A stretch of 64,000 bases of DNA from Chondrilla cf. caribensis (taxonomy: Eukaryota; Porifera; Demospongiae; Chondrillida; Chondrillidae), in assembly GCA_964020155.1 (NCBI GenBank), contig OZ026569.1, positions 2,431,471-2,495,470 of the forward strand. Reading direction: 5' to 3'. Position 1 is the first letter of the stretch, and each line of letters opens with the position of its first letter. The notes under the pieces were generated by a model. The model was not told where the DNA came from and did no database searches. It saw only the letters and a list, made by a program, of their open reading frames with translations. This document shows, piece by piece, positions 12,866 through 23,093 of this stretch. A program made the translations under genes and the position numbers.

Positions 12866-14284
12866 TTATGCCGGAATGATGAAATTATGATCAAAATCAC
12901 CTAGGCGTAAAGGAGGAATCTTTCTGTCAAGTTGCACTGCTAGCTCTCCCAGCCTTTTGCGGTAGTCACTTCCTCCCAAACAGACGGTCTGTAGGAATCG
13001 CTCTCCTCCGTTAAGTCGGAATACATTTCGTCCGTGCACAAGAGTCCTGTTATTGATCAATACAATGTCACCGGGCTTTAATTTGAAGGTGAGCTTATAT
13101 GGTGAATTCTCAATCTGCTCAGCAAAGTTGGAACATGCTTTATAGTATGCTGGTATGAGATGGGAGTGTGCCAAAGTTGGACCATGTGCCTCAGTGGACC
13201 ATCCCACTCCAATCAGGTCTCCTGCGTAGTTAACAGTAAAGTGGGGTCTATGATAGGTCATTGTGTATCTTTTGCCATCATTTGTTATCAGCTTGCGTTG
13301 AAATGTGGTTGGCACTTTAGTAAGGATGTCAAAGTCATCGGGATGACTGGCACGAAACCTCTCTGCTTCATAGAAGATATTCAGATAGTTACTCTCGCCA
13401 CCTTCAACGCAGTCGTCAAATGCCAGACAGTGCATCAGCAAGAGCAATGGCGAAGACTCGTGATAGGGAAAGTCCATATGAAGTGGGAGTTCGATATTTT
13501 TGTGTCCCAAGTCGAGAAGTGGTTTGTCACTTTCCTTGACTCTAATTTCAGCCAGATTCCCGTAGTATTCGTTGAAAAGATGTCCTGCGATTCGTTTTCC
13601 AATACTTGACAGCAACTTCCCTTTCAAAGGAGCATTCTTGACCAATCCTATGCCATTTTGTCCCAAATCCAACATCAACTGAAACAAAACGTCATCGCTG
13701 TGATAGAAATCTTCACATTCCACCGGAGCTGGTGGTTTCAAAGGCGTAGGTCGTGTGATTTCTTTGTATTTCTTTAGATCATCGTCTTCATATGCACTCC
13801 TCCGCAACCACGAAAGAGGTACACGTCCAACATGACTGTCACAGCCGCCAAACGTCACTACAAGGTCGTTTTGTTCCAACGCGATGTCACTGATGAAGTA
13901 GTCGTATCCCAGCTTGGAATACAGGGGTTGTTTGAACAGTGGATCTCGACACTCGGGACACCAGCACTGCCATCTCAACCAAACGGCGTGGAAGTTTGCC
14001 GGACGTACCGCGTCGCTCCATTGAATAATAACAGATGTTTTATCTTCATTGACTTTCACAGACTTGACGGGCGTGAATGGATCGATTTTCATAGTTTCGG
14101 CCAATGTGGATAGCAGACGCACTGCCTTCGGCCGACTGTACTTAGAGACTCTGGACCTTGTTCCGAATGAGGCTTGTCGCTGTGGTGAACCTCTAACAGA
14201 CACGTAGCTGCTTCTCATCGCCAAGCGTAGTGCAGAATGAAGAGTGGAACTCTTCGACGCATAGTCTCTTATCAACCTAAGCAT
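12866..14284 (-). CDS. Gamma-butyrobetaine dioxygenase-like 2OG/Fe(II) oxygenase
   Basis: Single-exon 472-aa protein of the BBOX1/TMLHE family, Fe(II)- and 2-oxoglutarate-dependent hydroxylases of carnitine synthesis. The first 65 or so residues are rich in R, S and A with almost no acidic residues, a mitochondrial-type leader. Next comes the N-terminal zinc domain WLRWQCWCPEC with a later His in DSHVG (C-C-C-H ligands as in BBOX1). In the double-stranded beta-helix, LPLHMDFPYHE gives the HxD iron ligands and LVHGRNVF the distal His; an Arg in GGERFLQT fits the 2OG carboxylate contact. BBOX1 itself is cytosolic, so leader and family disagree, and the true substrate (butyrobetaine, trimethyllysine or other) is open. 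Neighbouring genes are intron-rich. A degenerate inverted copy of its 5' end lies at 18729-19020. Confidence 0.88.
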   Translation of the reverse strand: MLRLIRDYASKSSTLHSALRLAMRSSYVSVRGSPQRQASFGTRSRVSKYSRPKAVRLLSTLAETMKIDPFTPVKSVKVNEDKTSVIIQWSDAVRPANFHAVWLRWQCWCPECRDPLFKQPLYSKLGYDYFISDIALEQNDLVVTFGGCDSHVGRVPLSWLRRSAYEDDDLKKYKEITRPTPLKPPAPVECEDFYHSDDVLFQLMLDLGQNGIGLVKNAPLKGKLLSSIGKRIAGHLFNEYYGNLAEIRVKESDKPLLDLGHKNIELPLHMDFPYHESSPLLLLMHCLAFDDCVEGGESNYLNIFYEAERFRASHPDDFDILTKVPTTFQRKLITNDGKRYTMTYHRPHFTVNYAGDLIGVGWSTEAHGPTLAHSHLIPAYYKACSNFAEQIENSPYKLTFKLKPGDIVLINNRTLVHGRNVFRLNGGERFLQTVCLGGSDYRKRLGELAVQLDRKIPPLRLGDFDHNFIIPA

Positions 14285-14353
14285 GTCTGAGTTTAATCAC
14301 CGAACCGGAAAAAACGAGTCAAAATCCAATGTATTTTAAGAGAACTGAGAGTT
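14284..14353 (-). promoter_or_regulatory. 5' flank of the BBOX-like gene, shared with its inverted copy
   Basis: About 70 bp before the ATG are also present, in inverted orientation, at 18729-18797, including TTCCGGTTCGGTGATTAAAC next to the start codon. This shared flank shows that the duplication took in upstream DNA and was not a processed cDNA copy. No core promoter element is certain. Confidence 0.45.
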
Positions 14354-14419
14354 TTTATTCCACAAAAAGAATGTAATTATGACACTAGTGGGTAGTCAGG
14401 CGTAGCTAGACTCTCCGTC

Positions 14420-15650
14420 CTGTCACGAAAATTTTGGTCCGGCAAAAATTTTGGTCCGGGCGGACCAGAATTTGCGATAAATTTGGTCCCCCTCTGAAAT
14501 TTTTGGTCCGGTGTCACAGTTTAAAGTATCCCCCGTATAAAGCGCCAATATAGAGGAGATCCCTGCGTTTCTTCTCTAGTAGAAGCTGCCTACGAAGCGA
14601 GAAGTGGTCTATTACGCAGCGTTGACATTCTATCCCTCCATTCTGACGTCAGAGTGGAGGGATAAAATGTCGACCAATAGAAAGGTAACGGATACGATGA
14701 AGTGTAAGGATAACTTTCGACCAATGAGAAAGGTGCTAGGATAATCGCGCAGGTATATAAACGATAAGAAATATGTGCATTCAAGCCAAAGACAGAAGAC
14801 TTTGTGCAGATTTTGTTTGATGACCGCGGACATTGGCTTACAGTTAGTACAGTTGGAGCAAAGGCAGAGAATGTTGTGATGGTGTATGACAGCCTATACA
14901 AAAGCATTGGTTTCCATGTTAAACAGCAAGTGGCATCCCTTATGACTTCAAAGAGCAACAAGTCTGAACTGAATATCAACATCATGGACATACACATGCA
15001 GTCAGGTACTAGTGATTGTGGCTTGTTTGCTATAGCCAATGCTACTGCAATTGTGCATGGAATTTCACCAGGCTCGCAAGCGTATAAACAGGAGGATATG
15101 CGAACACATTTTGTAAAATGTTTAATAGATGGCAAGCTTACACCTTTTCCCCTCATAAAAAGACGGAGATGTAAAGATCATGTGAAATCAAGCCAGTGTA
15201 TTCAACTTTACTGCATATGTAGGATGCCAGACGATCCGCAATTGAACATGATAGAGTGTACTAATTGTAAACATTGGTACCATATTAGGTGTGTATCTGT
15301 CAGTAAGAAAGCTGTGTTGAATGCCAATGTTGACTGGTTTTGTAAACAATGTAGTTTAAGCTAAGTCTTAAAGTACTCTTATATTATTTATACTATTATT
15401 TATTATATTATTTATACTATTATTTATTATAATATTTATTTAAAATGGTCCTGGACCAAAATTTTCAGAAATGACACTGAAAATTTTGGTCCACCTGAAC
15501 ATACAGTCCAGGACCAAAATTTTCAGAGGGGGACCAAAATATTTAGCACAATGTTTGAAAAAAATGGTCCTGGACCAAGATTTTCAGGAAAAATTGCTGA
15601 AAATTTTGGTCCCCGGACCAAAATTTTCGGGACCAAAATTCCAGTGACAG
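14420..15650 (+). mobile_element. DNA transposon with GGACCAAAATTTT subterminal repeats
   Basis: Ends CTGTCACGAAAATTTTGGTC and, inverted, CTGTCACTGGAATTTTGGTC. Both sub-terminal regions (14426-14520 and 15440-15650) are packed with inverted and direct copies of GGACCAAAATTTTC, typical of transposase-binding arrays. A GTCC flanks the ends if the element is read as TGTCAC...GTGACA, a possible 4-bp target duplication, though this could be chance. The body carries the Ulp1-PHD reading frame at 14764-15364. There is no transposase, so the copy is truncated or non-autonomous. Its right end abuts another inverted-repeat element that starts at 15650. Confidence 0.75.
14767..15364 (+). pseudogene. Ulp1-like cysteine protease plus PHD finger, transposon-borne fragment
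   Basis: The open frame runs from just after a stop near 14767 to 15364 with no upstream ATG, so the N-terminus is missing or lies in a lost exon. The first half reads KPKTEDFVQILFDDRGHWLT (catalytic His), VYDSL (Asp position) and QSGTSDCGLFAIA (oxyanion Gln and nucleophile Cys), the signature of C48/Ulp1 SUMO-protease-like folds. The second half is a PHD finger: CICRMPDD, CTNCKHWYHIRC and WFCKQC, a Cys4-His-Cys3 pattern ending at a stop. Ulp1 domains are known as passengers of some DNA transposons (KDZ and some MULE elements), which fits the terminal repeats around it. Catalytic residues look intact; function is unknown. Confidence 0.75.
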
Positions 15651-16027
15651 TCCCAAGTTGACTCCGATCACCTTCTAAGCGCCCGTAATAAACGCCTACC
15701 CCAAGTTGGCACCAGGGATTGCGACACAAGTGACCGACCGAGTCGCCGGTTCGTATACGAACAGCAAATTGCTGTCAAGACAAGAAACGAACACCTAGCA
15801 AACAATTATCATGTCTAGGTTCTGATATAGAATATTTTTTACCATTTAGATGAGGATTAAGTAGCCGAATATTCTGTAAATCAATCAACTGATCAATCAT
15901 TAGGTTACCACAGGCAAAACGGCACATCAAAAGTACATATGATAGCTAATGGTACAATCTTACATAATCATCTCGCATAATCAAAAATAAAAAATTCAGC
16001 AAGTAACAACATTCAGGAGGTCTTGCT

Positions 16028-16480
16028 TCATTTCTCAAACCGAGCAGTCCACAACTTCACAATGTTCTTCAAAATTGATAGATGCTGGCATCCCTTATCC
16101 AAAACTAAAGCCAACTTATCATCATAACACAGATTGTCAAAATCGTTGGCTATGTGCCTCATGGATAGTAAGAGGGGTTGTCGTTCGGTGCCCCACGCGT
16201 CACACTCAAACAACCAATGGGCAACATCCTCCACCTCCCCTGACTGGCACTCCTGACATGTCCTCTTCTCCCTTGGCAACCCTTGCCACTGCCTGCTCTC
16301 AATCCTGAGGGGTGCTGTCCCACCCCTCAACCTCATCATCATTTGTCTGACTCTCTTGCTGGCCACGTCCAAGCACCGTGATTCACTACCCTTCTCCTTA
16401 TGTAACCGCATATATACCATACTCCGCAATACTTCATAGAGCTCGAAGTGCGTTCCATTTAGCTCGCCACTTATATTAGC
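16028..16480 (-). pseudogene. C-terminal remnant of a non-LTR retrotransposon polyprotein
   Basis: Minus-strand frame ending at 16028. Its credible part reads LRGGTAPLRIESRQWQGLPR, then KRTCQECQSGEVEDVAHWLF ending in EC. The Cys-x2-Cys...His-x4-Cys knuckle after the reverse transcriptase is the usual tail of LINE-type polyproteins in invertebrates. The frame upstream of about 16480 has no recognisable reverse transcriptase, so the copy is 5'-truncated and dead. It lies inside the inverted-repeat element 15650-18037, either as a passenger or as a later insertion. Confidence 0.65.
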
Positions 16481-16707
16481 AATATTTTTTTCAAATTTCC
16501 AAAATAATTTAAAAACAGTATAAGCTATAAATTGAAAAAAACTAAGAAAATAGTTATGTCTACTTGCAACTACGGAATACAAAAATCTTGCGAAAACAAA
16601 CATCTCATGATCACTTTCTATGTAGGAATGGAACACATCATGAGTAAACAAGTCCACTTGCATGGGACAACAAGCAGACTTTATAAAGATATCAAGTAGT
16701 GTATAGG

Positions 16708-16905
16708 TATGAATGACCCTAACAAAGGAGTCAACATGGTACAAGGAGTGCACTCTAACGAAGGAGTCAACTTGGGACAGGGAGTGGCTCTAAAGAAGGA
16801 GTCAACTTGGGACAGGGATGCACTCCAATTAAGGAGTCAACATGGTACAAGGAGTGGCTCTAAAGAAGGAGTCAAATGGGGACAATGGGTCCCAAGTTGA
16901 ACGTT
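16708..16905. repeat. Tandem array of the GGAGTCAAC(T)TGGGAC motif
   Basis: About five units of roughly 35 bp, each with GGAGTCAAC(A/T)TGG(G/T)AC and then AGGGAGTG-type spacer, at about 16728, 16763, 16798, 16833 and 16868; an inverted copy follows at 16889. The same 16-mer is the tip of the element's own terminal repeats at 15650 and 18037. Confidence 0.8.
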
Positions 16906-17263
16906 GGGACGATGCTGGACTCCTTACCAGACCCTTTCACTAATAGAAAGGTGCGAAGTAAAGTCTTGGATGGCTATTTGAAAACTGCTGATAAAATGAC
17001 TATCAAGTACAACAAAAAAGAAGACAAGTATGGAAACCCTACCAATCATATCAAGTCATTCTCACTGATTACACCATGTAGCAAGACTTTATCTACTTGT
17101 GCAATGGGGCTAATATGGAGGAAGGAAGAAGCCGATTCAAACTCGTAAAACACTTTTCTTTGCAGGGACAATTGGTAAGTCTCAACAATATTACTGTGCA
17201 TTTCAAGAATAAGAATTAAAAAAAGTTCTAGACAGGCCAACATTCGGCGTTTCTTTTCTCATG

Positions 17264-17842
17264 TAAGGTAGAGTAGGGTAATTTCGGAAATCTCACTTTA
17301 AAGGGAAATGACTCCAGCTGTGTCTGATAAATGAGCAGTTCGCTTTCGTTCCCCTCTGCGCTAGCACTTTGCGATCGTTTTGATATCTTAAATCGCTTAT
17401 AAACAACTGGTAGAGCTGAAATTCTTTCATTTTTGTGAACGTCGTAACAATTGTATCATAATGACCTCACACTTACTTTCTTATCAAGCGCGCCACAATT
17501 TAAATTCCATTTTAATCCCACTATAATGCCTAAATGGTCCAATGCGAATTCACAGGCAGCTTTAAACTTCTTAAAACTTGCGTTTCCATCCCTTCCAAAA
17601 TGCTGGATACAGCCCATTTTACACGGGATTCCGAAATTACCCGGAAATTGACATGTACCGTCCTGGAAGAGAAAATGGGGTGCCACGCCACGAAAGAAAT
17701 AGGCACTGGTGTGTAATCTTCTGGGACTTAAGGACACATGATAACCTTTCTGCTATATAGCTCACGGGCGAATACTTTCATATCCCTTAACGCAAGAGAG
17801 CAATCACTCGAAGTTTTTCCGAAATTACCCTATTTTACCTTA
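17264..17842. mobile_element. Nested foldback/MITE (TAAGGTAGAGTAGGGTAATTTC termini)
   Basis: TAAGGTAGAGTAGGGTAATTTC at the left and its near reverse complement TCCGAAATTACCCTATTTTACCTTA at the right; 579 bp, no coding frame with support. Related short ends appear near 27855-28100 and 28443-28705 (for example CCATTTTACCTTA and CCTTTTACTTTAC). Confidence 0.7.
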
Positions 17843-18562
17843 ATCGGTAAGTATAATAAATTATAAATTAAAGAGACAATAATGAAATGATCGCCTTTAA
17901 ACTTATAAAACTTACCGTCTGATCTTCATGTGCAACCCCCAGTGCCATGCAATTCATTCATTCCATTCGGGCCTAGTGCCAACTGGGGACAGGCGTTTAT
18001 TGCGGGCGCTTATAAGGTGTCGGAGTCAACTTGGGACGGTTTAGCGAGGTTAATTATTGATCGTGACCTTTCGTTAGAGGGGTCTTATGTCCGGTTTGGG
18101 GCCAATGTCCAAAATTTCCGTCGCGAATATCGAAGGCGTCGACCATGAACCATACGGCCCAAGGCGGGCCCGGTAATATGCATCGAGTGTGAGACGACGG
18201 TAATTTTCCTAAAACAAGTCGCTTACTTTTTCTGTCACGTCGGTGTAAAGCCGCTCATTTTTGTCTGCTTCTCCGACGTCAAGGCAAAGTTTGAGATGAC
18301 GTCGTTCAACTGTTTCGAGCGATAAATGAGTCTATCTCGCTAGTCACCATGGCCTCTTCTAGTCTGGCGTAGTCCGCGCGCAGGGTCGGCTATGCCAGGC
18401 TAGGGCTCTTCAGTGTCGATATAACACACAATCATAATATTATACTTTTGAATGTACATTCCACCATGTGTTGGAGTATCTATGATTCCAGTGAAGGTGT
18501 CACAATTGTCATGCACCAGCCTGGGCCAGGTTTAGTTGGTAAGACTAAAGGTGATCATGTGC

Positions 18563-18604
18563 CACCATAGATAATAGAACTACGTAGTTCTATTATCTAT
18601 GGTG
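18563..18604. repeat. Perfect 42-bp palindrome
   Basis: Each arm is CACCATAGATAATAGAACTA-like and mirrors across the central TACGTA (centre 18583.5). There is no spacer, so it would extrude as a hairpin or cruciform. It lies between the repeat island and the inverted BBOX-like copy. Confidence 0.9.
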
Positions 18605-18728
18605 CCACTCAAGAATTCCTAGGTCTTAGTACCAACTGGTCACCTATCACAGCAGTTCGTGGCTTCCTGTGCTACGTGACCCTCCATGTGTGATAATCAC
18701 ATTGCATTCTTCTCGCAGAATAAAATCT

Positions 18729-19020
18729 CTGCAGTTCTCTTCAAACACAAATCAGATTTTGACCCGTTTTTTTCCGGTTCGGTGATTAAACTCAGACATG
18801 CTTAGGTTGATAAGAGACTATGCGTCGAAGAGTTCCACTCTTCATTCTGCACTACGCTTGCCGATGAGAAGCAGCTACGTGTCTGTTAGAGGTTTACCCC
18901 AGCGACAAGCCTCATTAATTCGAAACAAGGCGGGGCAAAATTATATGAAAATCGATCAAGATAACCGTTTGGCAAACCATTCACGCCTGTTAAATCCGTA
19001 AACTTCAATGAGATAAAAGT
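18729..19020 (+). pseudogene. Degenerate inverted copy of the BBOX-like gene 5' end
   Basis: On the plus strand from 18798 it encodes MLRLIRDYASKSSTLHSALR and the following leader, nearly identical to the minus-strand gene at 14284. About 70 bp of upstream flank are also copied. After codon 40 the match is interrupted by a deletion of about 50 bp. It then resumes at ATGAAAATCG and, after a small insertion, at TTCACGCC(T/C)GT(T/C)AA(A/G)TC(C/T)GT, ending about 19018. The frame is broken and most of the enzyme is absent, so this is a truncated duplicate. It lies about 150 bp before the SNF8 start codon. Confidence 0.85.
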
Positions 19021-19164
19021 ATAGAAGCTAATGGACATATATACTACCACTACTTCTACCATAGATACTACAACCTTCTACATGCCATTACACGGCGACC
19101 ATTTAAAAGTGTGGGTCTGGATGCGCGAGACTACTTGACCGCCAGACGGAGTTGATGAACTAAA

Positions 19165-22100
19165 ATGCCGGTGAGACGTCCTGTTGGAGTGGCTGCTATT
19201 AAGAAGGAGAAGCTAGCCAAGGTTCGGCTACGTAGCCCATCTGGGTCAAAATGTATACTTCGTCATTTTATGCATTCTATAACATTTTGTAGGCCAAATA
19301 TGCTGCCAAACAATCCGAATTGGAAGAAATGCAATTTTCTCATGTACGTGAGTCGGTTACAATCAATACCTTCAGCACAGTGTACGCCACACTTCTATAT
19401 TATGGTAGATGTGCGTATAAAATGATAGTGGAAACGTTAATATTGACGTTTTTATAGAGAAATAATACCCTTATAGTTGACTTTTGTACATGTGAGCTCA
19501 ACTGACGTGTTTGCCACCAAAATATCACATACTTTCTTGCCGGAATTCCATACCCTGACTACTCACCTAGTTTCAAACAACCAACCCCTACCTTGTCGGG
19601 TCTTCCATATTACGTACACAAGAACTAATATGCATGAATGGTCTAAAAACCTGTGTCCGAGGGTATTTTTCTTTCATACTGTTAATTGCCACTTATACCG
19701 CATGATCATTTGATTTATATAATACATTCAAAATGGCCTTAATAATGTGGTTCTCCCCTAGTAAAGGATTCGGAGGACACTTATAGGCACTTAAGATGAG
19801 TCCAGGGTCTATAGCATAACATAACATTAAACCTGTACACACAGGTCACCTCTCCATAACAGCCAGTTTTCTGAAGTTCAATGTGTATATAGTGTAACAT
19901 TAAACCCTAGCATACAGGCCACCTCTTTACACCAGCCAGAATACTGTGCTCCAAAGGGTCTATTAATTTTATAGCATAATGTTGAACCTGTGTATAAAGG
20001 CCACCTTTCTGTAACAGCCACTTTGTAGGTCCCCAGGACCACTGTCCACTATAGACAGGTTCCACTGTATCCACCCCGGTATCCATGCCTCATTCAGGTC
20101 AGTACGCAAATGGAGAAGTTCAAGAAGAACTTGGAGGACTTTGCAGCTACACATAAGAATGACATCAAGAAGGATGCAGAGTTCAGAGGGCACTTTCAAC
20201 AAATGTGTGCTAGGATAGGAGTTGATCCTCTTGCGTGTGAGTGGACGTTAGGAATTCCGACTGTAATAGGATCATGTTCAGACAAACACCGTTAACACAA
20301 GTTGCTGTTTAGCACAAACCAACGTCTTAACTTTGTTTTGTTTGCTGTAGTGGTGTACATGTAATGGGTAATCCTGATACGGAGAACTGATTTGTGGGTC
20401 CCTTGTAGTTTATCTTAGCGCATTCTACTGTTTCTACAGTGTTACACTTTGATATAGGTAGTGTTTTCGTGGGATTCGATTTACCTGATTTGCAGCTAAC
20501 AGCTGTTTACTCGTGAATTTTCATTGTAGAATGATATCCAAATTACTCACTACCCACAACGTTATAGCAAATAATTATTTATACTTTGTGACAGTTATAA
20601 ACTAGGCATCTTAGATTGGCTACTGTGTATGACGATAGAGCGAGGTTAATGCACAATGTGCAAGGCTGATATGAGTCAATATTGGTGATGTTCTTAACTC
20701 ATACTGTGTATGACATTAGATGCCTAGCCATACCAAGAGTGGCTCACAGACCTGTAGACAGGATTTAAAAAGAGGGAGGGACTCAAGTTTGATGCATTGT
20801 TGTATGTTTAATGGGAGGATCAAAGGGAAAACAGCGCATTTGCTTCTGATACTGCACACTTTTATTCACACCCTTGGAACTAGAGCAACAAGTACACCAA
20901 TGCACACTTGGACGTACAGTAGCCATAACTTGAATGGTAGTTCAGTACAGAGTGATCGATGAAAGTTCAGAACATCCTGTTTCTCTTTCCACATTGGACG
21001 GAATTAAATTGGTTTAAATTTAAGGACCTCAGAGTCCCCTGGGGGGGGGGGGGGGTGTACAAAGCCAACGCACCCCTCCCTCCTGGTTTATAACCATAGT
21101 ATGGTTGAATTCGTCATACAGTGGAACCTCTACTAAAGGACTCTCCCAATAAAGGACACCATAGAATTACCTCCCTATAAAGGACATGTTCGGAGGCACC
21201 AAGATAGATTTCCCTATAGTGCTAATACATTTTCCACCTCTGAAGAGTGGACAACCTTTCTACAGTGGACAAAATAGCTGTTCCCAATGTGTCCTTTATA
21301 GAGAGGTCCCACTGTATTATCATTATATGTATTCAACCTGAACATACAGTAGATATTCGTTATAAGACTATCGATAAGGGACCCATAGACTCAGTTATTG
21401 TATTCATCAGGGTTTGCTTTGGATATGTACACTACTACAGCAAACCAATAATACTCCAGTGTTGGTTTGCAGCTGTTTGTGTTGAGGGTGTTTGTCTTGC
21501 ATGCTTCTACTGTATGTACATGATATATATGAGTCCTTTTGTTTGATACTCGTTTTGATGCAGCCAGTAAAGGATTCTGGGCACAAACTTTGGGAGTTGG
21601 TGACTTTTACTACGAACTGGGTGTTCAGATAATAGAGGTGTGCTTAGCTGCCAAAGAGCGGACAGGTGGATTGATGAGTTTCGATGAACTCCGTGAGAGA
21701 TTGCTTGCCACCAGTGGTAGAACAAGAAATGATGTGTCCGAGTAAGTGTGCCTGTTTTTCTTCCACTCATAGATACTTTTCAGAAGTACAGTGAAAGTGA
21801 GCTTGCTTTGTAAGCACCCTTGTTATTGCATAGCTCTGTTAACACATATGTTCACTCCCCGGGTATCTTGTTTGATCCATATGTCTTCTTCATCCTCAAT
21901 CTTTTAACAAACATCCATTTGCTGTGCATCTTGTGTGGACACTACTGTTGGTAATAATCAACAATAACACCTAATCTTACCATATAAACACACTGTTATG
22001 GATCCCATACTAAAGCTACAGTTTAGTGTAGGTTAGGGGCTGTACAGTCAGCTAGTTAGGAGTACCTCTGTTGCTTTGTATTCTCAGAGACGATTTGGCC

Positions 22101-23093
22101 AGGGCCATAAAGAAATTGAAGTCCCTTGGTGGAGGATTTGCTGTAATTCCAGTGGGTAAAAGGAGGCTGGTTCAGTGTGTACCAGGAGAGCTCAGCATGG
22201 ACCACACTACTGTGCTACAAAAGGCTGAGGTACTTATGTATGTATGTATGTATACATGTATACTCATACATACTGTGCGTGTACTTGAATACTGTACCAA
22301 CATTGTAAACAGTGAACCTGTATATCATGAAGACTGCCGAAGGTACCAGGACTCCCCATTAATGGTCACATACGGCAGGTGGTCTTTATGTGGAGGTGGC
22401 CTCTACACACGTGACACACACACAAGTGCACGCACGCACGCACGCACACACACGCGCGCGCGCGCGTGTGTGTGTGTGTGTATCTGCTTCATTGTCATAT
22501 TCACCCAGTCGTATACTATATTATGGTTGCATTCAAAGGGAGATCAAGGGCTCCAACCTCGGTTCCCTATGTACACACTCTGCCGTAGTGATACATGTCT
22601 GTGCTCCTCTCATTCCCACGTGTGTGTAGGTGTCAGGTTTTGTGACGCTATCTCAGTTGACACAAGACCTTGGTTGGGAGAAGATAAGGGCTGAAAATGT
22701 CTTGGTACGTACGTATGCACATACTTACCACATGCATGACTGTTCTACCTGCATGGTAAGCATCGGGGAAAACCTGACTTGAGATAATCATGAGAAACTC
22801 ACCTTCACTCATTGAGGAATTAATGTTGGCTGGATACTGATTGTAGGATTGCAATAGGCTGGAGATAAACTGTGACTGATCTATGTTTTGTGTGCATATC
22901 GTGTTGGGTTATGTGGGCTTCATTATGAACAGCTCTGTTACATAATAGAACTGTCAGTGGTGGTGATGTGGGTTATGATGGGTTTGTTACTTGATTCCAC
23001 CAGGACTACTTGGTGTGTGAAGGCATGGCGTGGGTGGACAGCCAAGCAGGAGAGAGGGAGTTCTGGTTCCCAGGATTCTTCACTACTCCCTAG
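19165..23093 (+). CDS. SNF8: ESCRT-II subunit SNF8/VPS22 (EAP30)
   Basis: Core subunit of the ESCRT-II complex, which acts on endosomes in sorting ubiquitinated membrane proteins into multivesicular bodies. Exons: 19165-19221, 19293-19343, 20098-20236, 21564-21741, 22088-22229, 22630-22704, 23004-23093, all GT-AG and in phase, 243 aa (human 258). The N-terminus MPVRRPVGVAAIKKEKLAK and the helical hairpin (QMEKFKKNLEDFAATHKNDI) are followed by MCARIGVDPLASSKGFW and LGVGDFYYELGVQIIEVCL. Two winged-helix domains follow, with AIKKLKSLGGGFAVIPVG, VPGELSMDHT and the final WVDSQAGEREFWFPGFF. Complete, with no missing motif. It is convergent with the Ig-protein gene downstream. Confidence 0.95.
20266..20445. 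mobile_element. MITE-like element, family D (copy 1)
   Basis: Shares with 25445-25640 the internal strings GCACAAACCAA-type, TTTGCTGTAGT(G/A)GTGTACAT and TGTGGGTCCCTTGTAGTTT. It lies in SNF8 intron 3. Ends are degenerate. Confidence 0.65.
21041..21056. repeat. Poly-G run in SNF8 intron
   Basis: About 15 consecutive G after CCCCT; a simple low-complexity run. Confidence 0.85.
21119..21314. mobile_element. MITE-like element, family A (copy 2)
   Basis: Starts CAGTGGAACCTCTACTAAAG and ends AGAGAGGTCCCACTG; internal CCTATAAAGGACA and CCTTTATAGAG phrases are complementary. It lies in SNF8 intron 3. Confidence 0.75.
22412..22481. repeat. Mixed (CA)(CG)(TG) simple repeat
   Basis: ACACACACAAG, then CGCACGCAC, CGCGCGCG and TGTGTGTG. 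Alternating purine-pyrimidine throughout, so a candidate Z-DNA tract, in SNF8 intron 5 before the exon at 22630. Confidence 0.9.

Larger units (their letters stand above)
15650..18037. mobile_element. 2.4-kb inverted-repeat element (GTCCCAAGTTGACTCC termini)
   Basis: Left end 15650-15712 and right end 17976-18037 are about 62-bp imperfect inverted repeats. The left begins GTCCCAAGTTGACTCCGATC, the right ends CGGAGTCAACTTGGGAC; both share AAGCGCCCG and AATAAACGCCT. Inside are a LINE-like reverse transcriptase tail (16028 onward, minus), a tandem array of the terminal motif (16708-16905) and a nested foldback element (17264-17842). No transposase seen. It directly abuts the GGACCAAAATTTT element. 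Confidence 0.75.

Noticed and set aside
14590..15156. 188-codon frame antisense to the Ulp1-PHD gene
   Set aside because: Shadow frame; the plus-strand frame has clear catalytic and zinc motifs.
17930..18148. Short frame across the right end of the inverted-repeat element
   Set aside because: It is formed by the terminal repeat sequence itself and resembles no protein.
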